From Cocos nucifera (lineage: Eukaryota > Streptophyta > Magnoliopsida > Arecales > Arecaceae), in NCBI GenBank assembly GCA_006176705.1, contig QRFJ01005339.1, positions 1 through 64,000 on the forward strand: DNA of 64,000 bases, written 5' to 3'. Position 1 is the stretch's first letter. Each line of letters starts with the position of its first letter. A program made the position numbers and the translations under genes. Positions 35,401-48,902 of this stretch are shown here, piece by piece. The notes beneath the pieces were generated by a model that did no database searches, was not told where the DNA came from, and was given only the letters and a program-made list of their open reading frames with translations.

Positions 35401-36358
35401 CTCCTTATTGAAAATGATATTCTCATGTTGACCATAATTAAAATATGGTTATCCAAAGAATTCTCCATGAAAGACCTAGGAGAAGCATCCTTTATTCTGA
35501 AAATTAAGGTCTATAGAGATAGACCGAATAGGATGTTAGGACTTTCACAGAAGATGTACATAGAGGAAGTGCTAAAGAGATTTAGCATGAAAAACTCTAA
35601 AAGGGGTTTGGTACCCTTCAGACATGGCATTCATCTTTCCAAGAATATGTGCCTTAACACACCTGAGAAAATAGAATGCATGAGCAAGATCCCTTATGCT
35701 TTAGCAATAGGGAGCCTCATGTATGCCATGTTATGTACATGACCTGATATAGCCCATGCTGTGAGTGTCACAAGCAGATATCAGTCGAATCCAGGTGAAG
35801 AACACTGGACTTCTGTGAAATGTATCCTTAAGTACTTAAGAAGAACTAAGGATATGTTGTTGGTCTTTGGTAATAGAGAACTCCAAGTCCAAGGATATAC
35901 AGACTCAGATTTTGTCCGATGTAGATGATCGAAAGTCAATATCTAGGAGTCCGTTTGTGTGTAATGGTGGTGCTGTCAGTTGGAAGAGTTTCAAGCAAAC
36001 TATAATAGCAGATTCCACTATGAAAGTAGAATACATCGCTTTGTCAAAAGCTACAAAGGAGGCATTCTGGTATAAGAAGTTTGCCATAGAGATTAGAGTA
36101 ATGCCATCAGATGCCATTCCTCTGTATTGTGACAACAATGGCGTCATAGCTCTTGCTAAGGAGCTGAGGTCTCACTAAAAATCCAAGTACATCGAGCGGC
36201 GATACTATCTCATCCGCGATTACCTCGAGAAGGGTTATGTCGAGGTCAAGAGAGTCGACTTCACAGACAATACGGTAGATCCGCTTACAAAGCCATTGGG
36301 CCAGCAGAAGATTGAAGCCCACCTTGAGAAGATGGGACTTAGATTTGTAGCCAATTGA
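32422..36358 (+). pseudogene. Copia A gag-pol polyprotein, broken
   Basis: The ATG at 32422 starts MSAFNPLA, matching the start of G at 60963. The gag frame is collinear to about 33110 but has in-frame stops, for example at 32587, 32800 and 33100. The zinc knuckle near 33165-33215 has lost all its Cys residues. Frameshifts follow. Next come the pre-integrase motif (WHLRLDH, about 33725), integrase (VHTDVYDPF about 33903, LRSDRRGEYLS about 34093), reverse transcriptase (KWIYKRKIGADENV about 34940, LYVDDILL about 35383-35406) and RNase H (ADSTMKVEYIALSK about 36010). The stop TGA is at 36356-36358. The intact protein would make the capsid, protease, integrase and RT/RNase H for retrotransposition. 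Confidence 0.92.
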
Positions 36359-36365
36359 CTTTAGG

Positions 36366-36378
36366 TTAAGTGGGAGTT
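36366..36378 (+). other. Polypurine tract of copia A
   Basis: TTAAGTGGGAGTT lies directly before the 3' LTR start TGTTAGATATG. Confidence 0.85.
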
Positions 36379-38622
36379 TGTTAGATATGTGTGCCCTAGA
36401 AGCCAGAATTGGCTAATACTTGTAATACACTTCTAGGAGCAAAATTATAATTTTGACTATAAATAATAAAATGGATTATTTTCTATTATAAATGTGTGTT
36501 TAGTGTTTATGATACATCCCTTGAGTTAATGGTAATGATAATTCTTATTTTCAAGAGTTGAAAATTTAAGACAAGAATTTTTATTATTAACTCATAAAAT
36601 GCTTCCGACTGTAGGATCATCATGAGGATGGTGATTGATCTGGAAGGTTGGTGTACAATCGCTTCTTTATAGTAGATGATTCTTGAGTCTATGATGTAGA
36701 GACACCGGAGCGAGAGTAAAGATACTCGTTAGAGAAGAGGGCATTGAGCGTGACCATCTCGAGCAGTCATAAGAAAGTCTACCTTCTCGTCGATGACTGA
36801 TTCAAAGCTGTAGTGGTGTGTCTGGTTCTTTAACCTGAGGTGCATCGGCAGTTTACCTTGAGGATGTTATAGTTTGACTACACCATGACTCGATCTCCTA
36901 ACCATTCAGAACCCTGAGGTGTATGTTGGCTATAGCATGTTCATTATAGAAATTGGATTGCACCAAGAGAGAATCTATCTACCTCGGTGGATGAGGAGCA
37001 GCCCTATGATGATCATGAAAATCAAGTCCATAAGACCATGGCCATGGCAGAGTGAAATAATAGAAAGAGTTTCTATTAAGATTTTCACATCAGATTTGAA
37101 TCAAATGATTAAATCATATGATAGAAATTAGGGTTAAACGAGTTCACCTTAACCCTAATCTGATTGGGGCTCTAGATAGAAGAACTTAATCACACAAGTA
37201 GCTGCACCAAGAGGTTCATTTTCAATTTTGATGGGTTGCCACCATATACTGCTATATATCACTGGTGGATTTTGGAAGCAATTAGAATGATTTAGATGAT
37301 CAATCATTCTAGTTGTCTGAATCAGAAGAGTTCTGATCCATCGAAAGAAGTTTCGATGATGTCGATGATAGAGATCGCGATATATCCCATTACTATACAA
37401 AATTGAACCTAACTGGATCACACATACAAGAGTTTGGATCTGGATATCATCAATTGAACTAATCCAGTTCAATTGATTTGAATTAGATTCAATTAAGTTC
37501 AAAAAAATCATGCTAGCACACGATTGAACCTAACATTCTCCTTCTACTATCATTAAAAGTTATCTCGACTGAGCCAAATGAGTTTGTGCTCACTCAGGTA
37601 CCTTTACTTGATTTGACTGGAGCTTGTTGAGGTCAGAAAAGGGTTGTCTTAATTTATAAGATAAATTTAAGATAATACCTGCCATTTTTCATCACCTGCT
37701 AATTCTTGTCTTTGACCTTGCTCAAACGTTAACCTTTGACATTTAGACATCTACCCATGTGTCATGCACCTATTGAAGAGCAGATAGAGGCTTGTCCTCT
37801 TGCTAGATTTTGGAAAGGAGGGGGTGCATGCCTAGGGAGGCGTGTGCCCATGGATAGGGACACTTGGATACTTAAGTGACCCCTAACTATAGACTTTGAT
37901 TAGTCTTAGGCACCATCTAAGGATGAATTAGTGGGGCTCTCATCTGATTAGATTAGGTGATGTCATCCTACCAATCAAATTTAGATATGATTACACGAAG
38001 CAACGTGATTGGCCGGGATGATATGGCACTGCATGGTGCAGTAGGATCTATATAAACCCTATCTGCGTCCAACTTTGAAAGAGTTCTCTCTTAGCCCATG
38101 CTCCAAGGCTGTTCCTTTTCCTCCTTCATGCCATCTTCTGATCCTCTCTCTCCTCTCCACATCCAAGGAATTTTGGGCTTTAGTTTGATGCGATCCAGGT
38201 AAGAAAAAGTTGACGAGAAAGGAAGAAGGCAATACTGCTACAAAGATGACTGTAGATCTTCAAAAGAAGTTTTGAAGATCCTCCAAATTAGATCCAGATC
38301 TAATTTTTGGAGAGGTGATAAAGAAGAAGAAGATCTCCTGATCCAGTTTGAGTAGATATCGGTAGAGGCCAAGTGCTTACATGGCTAGATCTAGAACCTT
38401 AGGCAGTCAGAAGGATCATTAAAGGGTAATTTGATTACCCAACATCAAGATATAAATTAAATCAGATTTAATTTATTTTTATTTTTATTTATTAGATCTA
38501 TAAAATTAGATCTGAAATATCTCAGATTTGATCTAGATATATGAGATAAATTTTTGAAATATCTCTCTTGATCCGATCAAATCTGAACGAACTTGATCCA
38601 AAAAATCAGGATTTCTCCTTCA
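36379..38622 (+). repeat. 3' LTR of copia A
   Basis: It begins TGTTAGATATGTGTGCC and ends TTTCTCCTTCA. It is collinear with 28259-30542 except for a deletion of about 40 bases near 37868 that removes the inverted repeat found in the 5' LTR. Confidence 0.95.
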
Positions 38623-38627
38623 TACAT
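38623..38627. other. Target site duplication of copia A (right)
   Basis: tacat matches 28254-28258. Confidence 0.95.
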
Positions 38628-40570
38628 GAGGCTCCCTATTACTGAAGCATAAGGGACCTTGCTTATGTGTTCAATTTCCTCAGTTGTATTGGGACACATC
38701 TTCTTAGAGAGATAAATTCCATGTCTGAAGGGCACAAATCCCTCTTGAAGTTTTTCATGCTAAACCTTTTTAGCACCTCCTCTATGTACATCTTTTGTGA
38801 GAGATCCAGCATCCTATTCGGTCTATCCCTATAGACCTTAATTTTTAGAATAAAGGATGCTTCTCCTAGGTCTTTCATAAAGAATTTTTTAGACAACCAT
38901 ATTTTGATTATGATCAATATGGAAATATCATTCCCAATAAGGAGGATGTCATCCACATACAGTATAAGAAAGACAACAGCGCTCCCACCGATCTTTTTGA
39001 AAACATAAGGCTCCTCCTCATTCTTGATGAATCCAAATGATTTGATCACATCATTGAAACGAGCATTCCAACTCCGAGATGCTTAAGTCAATATATAAAC
39101 CTTTGTAGCTTGCGTACCTTATGATTATTATCACTAGATGTAAAATCTAGTAGCTATTCCATATAGATATCTTCCTCAAGAGATCCATTTAAGATGCCAT
39201 TTTCGTGTCCATCTGCTATATTTCATAATTAAAATAGGCTATAATAGCAAGCAATGTGCGGATGGATTTGAGCATGGCTACTGGTGAGAAAAGTATCCTA
39301 ATAGTCAATGCCTTCGCACTAACTATACCCTTTCACTACTAGTCTTGCTTTGAATGTCTCTACATTCCCATCGGTACCTATCTTTCTCTTGAAGATTCAT
39401 TTACACCCAATAGATACTATATCTTCAGGTGGATCTACCAAGATCCAGACTTGGTTCGAGCGCATTGAGTCAATCTCTGACTTCACTGCCTCTAACCATT
39501 TCTCGGAGTCGATATCTGATATTGTCTCATCATAGGTTTTGGGATCATCACCATGAACCCCATTTTTCGTGAGGAATATTTTCTTTATGTCCTCTAAAAT
39601 AGTACCTAAGTATCTTTCAGGGGGACGAAAAATTCTTTTTGATCTACGAGGTGGACGAGGTAGTGATTGGGTTGGCTCAATCTGATTGAATTTCATAGGT
39701 TCCTTGGCTCGTATCTCTTGGGAGACTTTCTCCTCGAGCCTAATCTATTTTTTAATGCCACCATCTTGAATAAACTATATTTTAAAAAAAATAGCATGTA
39801 GACTCATAATCATATTATGATCTTTCGAAAGATAGAAATAATATCCTAATGACTCTTTAGGATATCCAATAAATCGAGCTCTAAAGGATCTAGACTCTAA
39901 TTTATCCGTCTGTTGTCTCTTGACATAGATCGAACAACCCCAAATTCTAAGATGATTCAGACTTGATTTCTTACCATGCCATATCTCATACGGTATGGTA
40001 GGAACAGTCTTAGAGGAAATCCTATTTAGTAAATATATAGTGATCATCAGACTATTTTTTCAAAGAAACTTAGGGAGGTCTGTGAAGCTCATCATGGATC
40101 GGACCATATCTAATAAGATCTGATTTTTTTATTTCAAAATTTCGTTGAGTTGAGACATTCTAGGTGGAGTCCATTGAGAGACTATGTCATTGTCCTTAAG
40201 ATAGTCAAGAAATTTTTGACTAAGGTATTCATCTCCTCGATCTGATTGAAGAACCTTAATGAATTTTTCTATTTATTTTTCTACTTCAAGTTTGAATTTT
40301 TTTAACTTTTTAAAAGCTTCAAACTTGTGTCACATCAAATACACGTACCTATACCGAGATAAATCATCGATAAAGATGATGAAGTAGACATAATGCCCCT
40401 AGTCGGTACATCAAATGAGCCACATACATCAGTATGTACTAGGACAAGTAGGTCCGTGGCCCTTTTTTCATGTTCCATAAAAGGAAGCTTGGTCATTTTG
40501 CCATGAAGGCATGATTCATAAATCGAATATGACTCGAAAGTCAATGGACTCAATAGCTCGAATTGATGGA
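38628..40570 (-). pseudogene. Copia B pol: reverse transcriptase and integrase part
   Basis: This continues the gene left of element A. On the minus strand, moving toward lower coordinates, are integrase (CLHGKMTKLPF about 40500, VHTDVCGSFDVPTRG about 40420, the second catalytic Asp region about 40240), an SSKTVPTIPYEIWHG stretch, then reverse transcriptase (SEKWLEAVKSEIDSM about 39490, GCKWIYK-like about 39400, LYVDDILLIGND about 38930-38970). YVDD is intact. Stops and frameshifts separate the pieces, for example near 39100-39340 and 40050-40300. The match to G stops at about 40555, in the integrase N-terminal part; the rest of pol, gag and the 5' LTR are not here. Confidence 0.88.
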
Positions 40571-40575
40571 AAACA

Positions 40576-43439
40576 TGCAGAATTTCACGCATAGATTTTA
40601 AAATTTTTTCAAAATTAAAGTAGTAAAAGATATAGATTAAATAGTTTAATCTATAATATGCATGTAATCAAATCATAAAATCTTATATCAAGAATCTATA
40701 ACATGTTATGATGTAAATATAAATCTGAAATTAAATTAATCATAAGTGGTATTGATCATATCAATATCTAGATCTAGAATAATTCTAGATCTAATCCTAG
40801 ATCATATCTAGGTTACCAAGAGATCAGATCTCTTATCTTTGCATGGGTTAAGAACTCCATGGTTGATTTTCGTTATTGCTTTTAGAGCTGCACATGCATC
40901 CGATCTTTATAGGTGATCCACATGAACCTACAACATAGATCGAAGGTTTGTCGAATGAAGATTCGCTTGAAGTGCTAGCTTCTCACGGATCCCTTTTGAT
41001 AGTTAATCAAATACATATTCTTCGGATCTCTTGACACTCCAAGAGATAAAGAACATGAGGAGGAATAAGGGAGGAATCCAATCCTTGAATCTCTCATAAA
41101 TCAAAAAATAAAATCAGAAAAAAATAAATCCTAGGAGAAGACAAATCTTCTTCTTCAGGACATCAATGATTGATGTCCTGAAAGCATCTCTATACTAGGA
41201 CAAGAGAAGAACTTCTTCTCTAGAATTTTTTCTAAATTTTTAGATCTAAGATTTTTGATTTTATTCATATAAAATTTTTATAAAAATTGAAGAAGAAGAG
41301 TTCCCCAAGAAATCTTAAGAGAAGACCTTTTTTCTCTTCTCCTTCTCTCATCAGGACATGATCAAATCATATCCAAAAAGAATATCATACCCTAACAACT
41401 TGGAGCACTTATCCCCATGCTCTATTCCTCTCTCTCTTAGATTTTTTATCACATTAAAATTACAAAGAATAAATAAGAGAAAAAATACATAAAAGAAAAA
41501 TGAAGAGAAGACAATCTTTTCTTACCTTGTCTCTTAAGACATCAACCTTTGATGTCTTAGTTGAAGGCTCTTCTCCAAGAATATTAGAGCCACAAACCAC
41601 CCATGCCTTCTCCTCCTTTTTTTTTAATTTTTTATGATTTTGTCTAGGATTTATCACATCCTTAAACCAAAGAATAAGGGGCGCCACATATTTAGGAAGA
41701 CTAGGTCAAGAGACCTAGTCAAACATGGATTCTTTGGAGGCGTCCAACCCTTGGATGTCTCCCTATCTTTTTTGGTGAGTTATTCATGGTGAAAAGGAAG
41801 GGAAAATGGCATGGAACCTCTCAAAAAATTGGCACACAAAAATATGGGGCATGGAGAATTATGGTGCATAAGAGGGAAGTAGTTTTGATTCAATGGGACT
41901 TTTTCAAGGGATTACAACTTACTATGTTTTGACCAAGTCAAAATAAACTCCCAAAAATCAGAATTATGGGGCGTGGAGAAGCTTCTTAGGTGTGAAAAAG
42001 TTCATGTAAAAATTTGGAATTAATAAGTGGGCGTGGGCTTTATTAGGAACAAGAGAAAGAGAGAGAGTCCCAATCCAACTAGGACTCCTCTTGTTTGATT
42101 AGGTCAAAGTAGTTTTGAATCCAATTTAAATTTTATTTAAATTAGATTAAATGCAACCCAATTAAGGATGATCCTAGTCCAACTAGAAACTTAATTAAAT
42201 TAGATTAAATCAAGATTTAAATCTGATTTAAATTCTAAATCAATTAGGTGCACCGAAGTCCTAGTCAAACAAGGAATTATTCTTTCTTGCAATTGGCTTA
42301 TAAAATAAACTAACTAGACTAAATCTAATTAAGTCTAAATCAATTCTAATTAAATCTAATTTAATTAGACTTGATCTCAGCCTGATTGTTCAATCAAATT
42401 GAGCCAATTAGCAATCCAATTGCTAATCGATCCTCCTATAATACTTGCATTAGGTCAAACATCAATCGCATTGAATGTTTGACCTTGAAATGATTCCCAA
42501 TCATCGATTAACCATCTGATCAGATTACAAGCTCTAATGTATGTGATCCCATAGGTTTGAACCTAAGTCGATAGCATAGAAATTAATTTTTGTACCAATC
42601 GAAGTTATCATCTAACAATAGTTCTCGACGTCCGGGTAGGTTGAATGTATGCAAAGCAACATTCTTAGAACCCTGGCCCATGGTTAACATATAATTCATC
42701 CCTTTGACCAATAATGCTTAAGATGACTTCGAGTATACTATCAAATACTGATACAAGTCATCTCTATTGTATCTTAAAATTTTGTAAATTTCATGACACC
42801 TCACAAGGATTACCTAGGCCTAGGTTTTACTAAATTAAAACACAACGAGTCATTCTCTTCCTAAAGTTAATCAGGAGTGATCAATCCCATCTTGACTCAC
42901 ACACCAACTTCATAAGTACTTGACTGTACCTAGAAACTTTTCAAATCTATATTAAAAATACAGGCAGTCCAGCACCAAAGTATAGTGAGTTGCTTGCAAG
43001 TCACCGTGGTGGTCTCATATCTGAGGGATACTTATACCCATTAGCCTTAGCTAGCTACTCTTGATAGTAGAGTGCTACATTGATCACTTTCAGTATAGAT
43101 ATACTCCTACATCTCATCTAAATGCCATATTAGTATCTTCACACCATTTGGTTACGAGGACAATCAACGCATATGGCATACAGCGACCAACACTCGATAA
43201 GTTATCGTCCTTATTAATAACTTATCATTTAATCGTGAATAATTTAAGAACCATCCGATAAATTTTTCTTTATCAATTGATTGTAGTTCTAAGGATTTCA
43301 TCATAATTTAGGAGTTTATTTAAGAAAGATAGAACTTTTATGATGAATTAGTTAAATAACTATTATTATTAGATAATTCATATACTAATTCCAATCATCT
43401 ATCACTTAGATGATTGGATTTAGGATATATTTTTCAACA
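40576..43439 (-). repeat. 3' LTR of copia C
   Basis: It begins TGCAGAATTTCACGC after B sequence and ends TTTTTCAACA before a polypurine tract and degenerate RNase H. The inferred length is 2864 bases; the 5' LTR partner is outside the window. It differs from the A/B/G LTRs but shares a GAGTCC/GGACTC inverted repeat at 42065-42087. The five bases aaaca at 40571-40575 are the predicted target site copy. It is AT-rich and has no credible gene. Confidence 0.7.
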
Positions 43440-43455
43440 ACTCTCACTTGGACTA
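43440..43455 (-). other. Polypurine tract of copia C
   Basis: The minus strand reads GTCCAAGTGAGAGT before TGTTGAAAAATATATCC, where A has GGTTAAGTGGGAGTT. Confidence 0.65.
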
Positions 43456-46135
43456 AAGCCAATCAGAACGATATCAAATATCCTATCTTTCACTTGAGTT
43501 CATAGAATTTCTTAGTTTCAAGGCCGTGACAAATGGGTCAGTCAAGTTCTCCTTTTATATTAATCTTTCAAAGATCGACGTCACTCAGATCTAATATCTA
43601 AGGTAAAAGCGATGTAGAATATGCTTGTCCTTTGGTTTTTTAGCTTGAGCTATAACTCCAGTGCTATGATAGGACCAGACTATCGATGGAGGGTGTCACT
43701 CCCAACCTGCTAATGAACCTCGGCAACTATACAATTTATATGACAACATCATATGCCATGATGTACTCTACATCACTAACTGAATAGGCTAAAATATACT
43801 GCTTAGAATCTTTCCAGCAGATTGCTCCTACAATTAGGGTATGATCCGACATTCTTTTACTGTCATCTTGTTTTGACTGATATTAAAATATCTTAAGTCA
43901 GTACTTTCATATTTGAGTCACTAAATATTAGTATTTTTTAAATACTTAAGGATTGTCTATACAATCTTTCAGTGGCTCTCGCTTAGATCAGACTGGTATC
44001 TGCTCACTACCTCTAGTGAGTATACTATATTTGATCTCATACATGGAGAAATAGGATGATAGCTAAACCTTTATTTCTTGCAATACTGGAATGCCATTCT
44101 TGATTAAGAAAATTTCATCCTCAAACATCACAAGAAATAACACTATAAAATATTTTGCCTAATTATAAATATAGGATTTGTCTTTGTTCATAACAAAGAT
44201 ATATGTTCAGAACGTATGTTCAAAAACTAAGATAATAGCCAAACGAGCCTCACAGATCTTTACATTCCCATTTGTGCTACTTTGATCCTATTAAAAATCC
44301 ATTCACACCCAATGGATTTTATCCCTTCAGGTGAATCAATTAGTGTCCATACACTATTGATTTTCATAGACTTCAATTTGGATCATGTGGCTCCAAGCCA
44401 CTTCTCAGAGTCAGATCACTGCATTGTATCCTTATAGATGATTGGATCCTTGTTGTTCTCATCGAGCTTAATAGGATCACCATCTCAGACCTAGATATTG
44501 AAGTATCTGTCCGACTAATGCGGTACTTTATCGGATCTCCTTAAAGGTGACACTTTAATGGGTTCTGAGTTTGATCTGATCAAATCCGATTCTATAGGTT
44601 TACTAGATTACATCGGTTCTTTTCTACTAGTCAAACTTTTTCAAGTTCAACTTGACAGACATCAGTTTTTTTCTCTAAGGAACTTCTTTTCAAACAGAAT
44701 GCCTTTATTGCTGATGAACATCTCATGCTCTTCAGTATGGTAGAATTAATCACCCTTAAATACCTATTGGATCAGGATCTAAGTTTATCTATGTGCAAAT
44801 ATTTGACATAGGCCGATCAATTCTAAACCCAAAAATGAGAAGTCTAGGTCTATGCCCAATCCATATCCCATATGGAGTCTTTACAATAGATTTACTAGGT
44901 ATAAATTCAGAGTAAAACTAGTAGCCACAAGAGCACAATCCTGAAGCAGGCAGACAAGTGAACCCTATCGTGGATTGAACTAAGTTTAACAAAGTTTAAT
45001 TTTTCTCCTATCAGGTACACTATGTTTTGAAAAGAAATCTACTAAGAGAGAATCCTATTCTCTCCTAGATATGTCACAAACTCACTAGATAAGTATTCAC
45101 CTCTTCAATCTGATCGAAGAGTTCCAATACTATTTTTAGTTTATTTTTCTATTTCATTATTGAATCATTTAAATATTTTAAATGATTCAGCCCAGATGCA
45201 CCCATGCCTGGATAGGTCATCTGTAATAAAATATTAATATCTTTCTTTGGTACTTAAGTTCATAGATCCATATATATCACTATGTATGAGACTTAGAACT
45301 TTATTGACTCCATCTTTTTTAGTAAAAGATGACCTTGTCATCTTTCCTAGAAGACAAAATTCATAGGCTATCAATGATTCACAATCATTGATATCAAGGT
45401 TTTTCTCTCAAGCTAATGCATTTATCCTATTCTTGTCAAGATGACTAAGCCTATAATGCCAAAGATAGACATCCATGATATAATCTAACTTGGGTGTGTA
45501 CATTGTACTTAAAAGACTGTGTAAATGTTAAATGTCATTTCTTTGTTGTCCATGTATTATTGCAATATTATTCATAATAATATCACAATAATCCTCTTTA
45601 TTGATAAATGATAACCATCTCTGACCAAAAGGCCATAAAAAATCACATTTATCATAAATGATGGATAATAGTGACAATCATTTAAAATGACATTTATTGA
45701 AAATAGGCTTGACAATTCCTAAAGCTAGGATTGGAATAAGACTTCCATTCCTAATGTTTAGGTATTTCTCACCATTTTCAAATATCCCACTTAGTTGTAG
45801 TCTTTGTAACAAATTGCATAAGACTACTGGTATCTAATACCCATGTAGTAGAATTATATACAGAAAAATTTTAAGGTGTTATCATATAACATCCTTAATA
45901 AGCAACTTTTGCTCTTTTCTCTTATTCAGCTTATTATGGTCAAGGAAAGTAAGACAATTCTTCTTCCTATGACCTTGCTTCTAACAGTAGAAGCACTATG
46001 CTTGATTTGGGTTAACCTTGGACTAATTATTTTGACTGGACTTTGAAGCCTCAATATAAATTTATTCATACTGCTGAACCAAATTCAACTTTCGATACTA
46101 ATTATCGAAGTTAGGTCCCATAAGTCATCACTATC
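43456..46135 (-). pseudogene. Copia C gag-pol, heavily decayed
   Basis: Pieces are found in copia order on the minus strand. A zinc knuckle CFYC-stop-KQGHRKKNC is near 45960-46010. Integrase shows WHYRLSHLDKNRINAL near 45430, CLLGKMTRSSF near 45350, LIHSDIYGS near 45280 and LRSDRRGEYLS near 45095. The RT start has SDSEKWL and VWTLIDSPEGIKSIGCEWIF near 44290-44420. The RT active-site part near 44130 has YVDD replaced. RNase H near 43600-43780 has LGVTPSIDS. Large parts of RT and most of gag are missing. All frames have stops. The zinc knuckle Cys and His ligands are intact apart from the stop. Confidence 0.75.
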
Positions 46136-47728
46136 AATGATAGGAGCAATTAGGGTTTAGCCTTAATTTAAGAAAAGAGAAAGATGACCTAAGTATATGA
46201 ATTATATTAAGCCTAGAGACTTGGACTTTAGTCTAAAGGTTCTTTCACTATTTTATTCAAATTGGTAGCCTCTACCTCCAATTTGAGAAATTACTTTAAT
46301 TTTTTAGTAAGTACTAGAATTCGCATAGACTGCACACGAGCCTAACTTTGGTTAGCTAACCCATGTACATCTAAGGATAGGTTCATAACCAATTATTTCT
46401 TCAAATAATTTTTAGTAATTTAATTTTGCCCCATAAACCTAATCAGTAGGCTTTGGCCTCCACTGTAAGGATACGATTAGGTCCAACCATTAACATGACC
46501 ATACTTGGTGCATCTAACCAACGAATGATTAAGCCCAACTTTGGTTGGCCAACCTAACCACCATCAGAGAGATACATCCAACTTGTCATATGATGGATGA
46601 TAATTTCATTAGTCAATAAGCACCAGACCTTTGGGCTTGCAATGATTATTGAGTTAATGGACCCATTATCAAACACCTTAATGGGAGGCTATGACTCAAT
46701 TATCCCCATAACTTTGTCATTTTAAGGATCTAATAATTTTAGAGGATTTAAACTATTAGTGATTTAAGGATAGAAAGGACATGGATCAATTTGCTTCCAC
46801 TGACTTCATCAAGTCAAGTCCTCCCATTGACTTCACAAGTCACTGATGAGGACTAGAATTAATTATGGTCCATGGGCACCTAAATCGGTCTCACTGATTT
46901 TCTATATGACATGAATTAGCACGAATCAATGAGCAACCTAATCAAAAGCTGATTAACTATATTGATCAGGTAAGTGAGATCGGTGGGAGGGTCTACCAAG
47001 GCTTGCCTTAGACACCATCAGAAATGACTAGATAAGTGGGCTGCTAATTAAAAACCACCGATCTGCGATGTCAGACTTACCTTAGACATCAATTGATTTA
47101 TCAGTTTTGATTTGGTTTGCCTAAAGACTCGGGCTCGACCATTGAGCCATGATCAATATCCATTTGTTAGATGTATGGACTTTGATCAACTATAACTATT
47201 GAATTGATCTAAAGAAATGATCTAATTCTAATTAACTATTAATTAGGTTTGATCAATTTCTTAACTAAGTTCACATTTAATCTAACCCTAGGTCTAATCC
47301 AGTTAAGGATCTGATCAAAGCTAACTCATTTTTCTTTAACCCATATTTTATGAAATTATCTTAGGATCTTTAAATTACAAACCTAGATCTCAAACAATCA
47401 CTTAATTCTTAATTAAGTTCAAACCTTATGGGTTTGGATTTATGAAACCTCAAAACTAATTTTTGATTTTATTATTTAAAATATTTTCAAATTGTAAACA
47501 CTTTCTTTACTTTAAATCAAATTCAAATGATGGTTTTAAATCTGATTTGTTTCAATATTTCGATCATGTCCTAGGATTTTGAATCTAGAGTTTTGCAGAA
47601 AGTAAGTTCGCAATTTAAATTCTACAAAACTTATAATTCATACATATGCAAACTAGATTAAAAAATGAAGCTATATATCAACATATGCAACATGAAGATC
47701 TAGATCAAAACATGAAACATATCACATG
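46136..47728 (-). other. Leader of copia C
   Basis: This non-coding stretch keeps phrases shared with the leaders of A and G, such as TCCTAGGATTTTGAATCTAG with GCAGAAAGTAAGTT near 47570-47610 and the AAGTGAGATCGGTGGGAGGG block near 46972. It ends where gypsy H is inserted. The PBS and 5' LTR are not in the window. Confidence 0.6.
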
Positions 47729-48781
47729 TGTTGGGGATAAATTCACTCCTGCCAAAGTTTGGCTAGATGCTTTATCTCGAAAGGATCCCACTCGGCAGCA
47801 GCCTCCATAGTTAAATCTCGGACTGCTCCAATGATCGAACTTCTTCTAGACTTCTCCTTCAATCGGACTCCTCCAATGATTGAACTCATTCCAGACTTCT
47901 CCTTCAGTCGGACTCCTCAAGCAGTCGGACGCCTCCAATGGTCGAACTCCTTCTAGACTTCTCCTTTAGTTGGACTTCTTAAGCAGTTGAACTCCTTCCA
48001 AACTTCTCCTTCAGTCGGACTCCTCCAATGGTCGAACTCCTTCCAGACTTCTCCTCAAGCTAAACTCCTCAAGCAGTTGAACTCCTTCCAAACTTCTCCT
48101 TTAACCAAACTCCTCCAACAGTTGAACTCCTTCCAGACTTCTCCTTCAGTCGGATTCCTCCAGTAGTTGAACTCCTCTTGAACTTCTCCTTCAACCAGAC
48201 TCCTCCAACGATCGAACTTCTTTCAGACTTCTCCTTCAGCCAGACTCCTCCAATAGTCAAACTTCTTCCAGATTTCTTCTTTAGACAGACTCCTTCAGAT
48301 AGCTAAACTCCCTTCGAACTCCATCCAGTAGCCCTAGAGAACCTCAACAGTCATCCTCAATATAGCAAAAAGAATCATCAATCTCTTCCATCCGAGCTTC
48401 GACTGTTGGATCCCAACGGGCTCACACATCTGACAGTAGACATAATCCCCCATAATAAACTCTACGTGGTACTGAACGGCCCACTATCGAACATTTATGG
48501 TTGTTCCTATCAGTTTGTTACAGGCTTCATCTATATAAGTGACCCTCCAAATATGCTTTCAGGGATAAGCTCTCCTTCTCTTCCTAAAAATTCTGCTAGA
48601 ATCTCTCTACGTATTCCATTTCTATTGGCTAAAAAAGTTGACTTGATCATCGGAGGGTCTTGCCAGAGCCACCACCCCAGACTCTAGATGAGACTTATTT
48701 TGCATGTCCCGACGGCATCCTCATCCTCATCCTCTCCAAATCTAGCTTCGACTCCGACAATGGCTAGATTTCGCACCAACA
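47729..48781 (+). repeat. 5' LTR of gypsy H
   Basis: This 1053-base LTR begins TGTTGGGGATAAATTC and ends CGCACCAACA. The stretch at about 47820-48300 is a run of roughly ten imperfect 40-48 base units with TCGAACTCCTTCCAGACTTC and TCCTTCAGTCGGACTCCTCC. A TATA box is at 48531-48539. Confidence 0.9.
48531..48539 (+). promoter_or_regulatory. TATA box of gypsy H
   Basis: CTATATAAG follows GGCTTCAT. The solo LTR at 5098 has the matching CTATAAAAG. Confidence 0.55.
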
Positions 48782-48783
48782 GA

Positions 48784-48801
48784 ATTGGTGCTAGAGGAAG
48801 G
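48784..48801 (+). other. Primer binding site of gypsy H
   Basis: ATTGGTGCTAGAGGAAGG begins two bases after the LTR and is shared with F. The primer tRNA was not identified. Confidence 0.7.
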
Positions 48802-48902
48802 GCCCTCAAGTTATTGAGGTTTTCTTGTTCTTAAAGGAATACGTGATGGAGATCCCTCTTCATCCCAGCTAGAGTCCTATTTTTTCTCTTGATCTCTCGA
48901 GG

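Larger units (their letters stand above)
28259..38622 (+). mobile_element. Complete Ty1-copia element A, nested in copia B
   Basis: The element is 10364 bases long. It has 2284- and 2244-base LTRs, TG...CA ends, a perfect TSD (tacat), a PBS for initiator Met tRNA, a leader of about 1.9 kb, one long gag-pol pseudogene and a polypurine tract. Pol order is integrase, reverse transcriptase, RNase H, which sets it as Ty1-copia. The host gene is the reverse transcriptase of copia B on the opposite strand. Stops and frameshifts make A inactive as an autonomous element. Confidence 0.95.

Noticed and set aside
40555..40592. B and C taken as one continuous copia element
   Set aside because: The match to G stops in the integrase, and after 43440 a second polypurine tract and second RNase H/RT/integrase series begins, so two elements are joined here.
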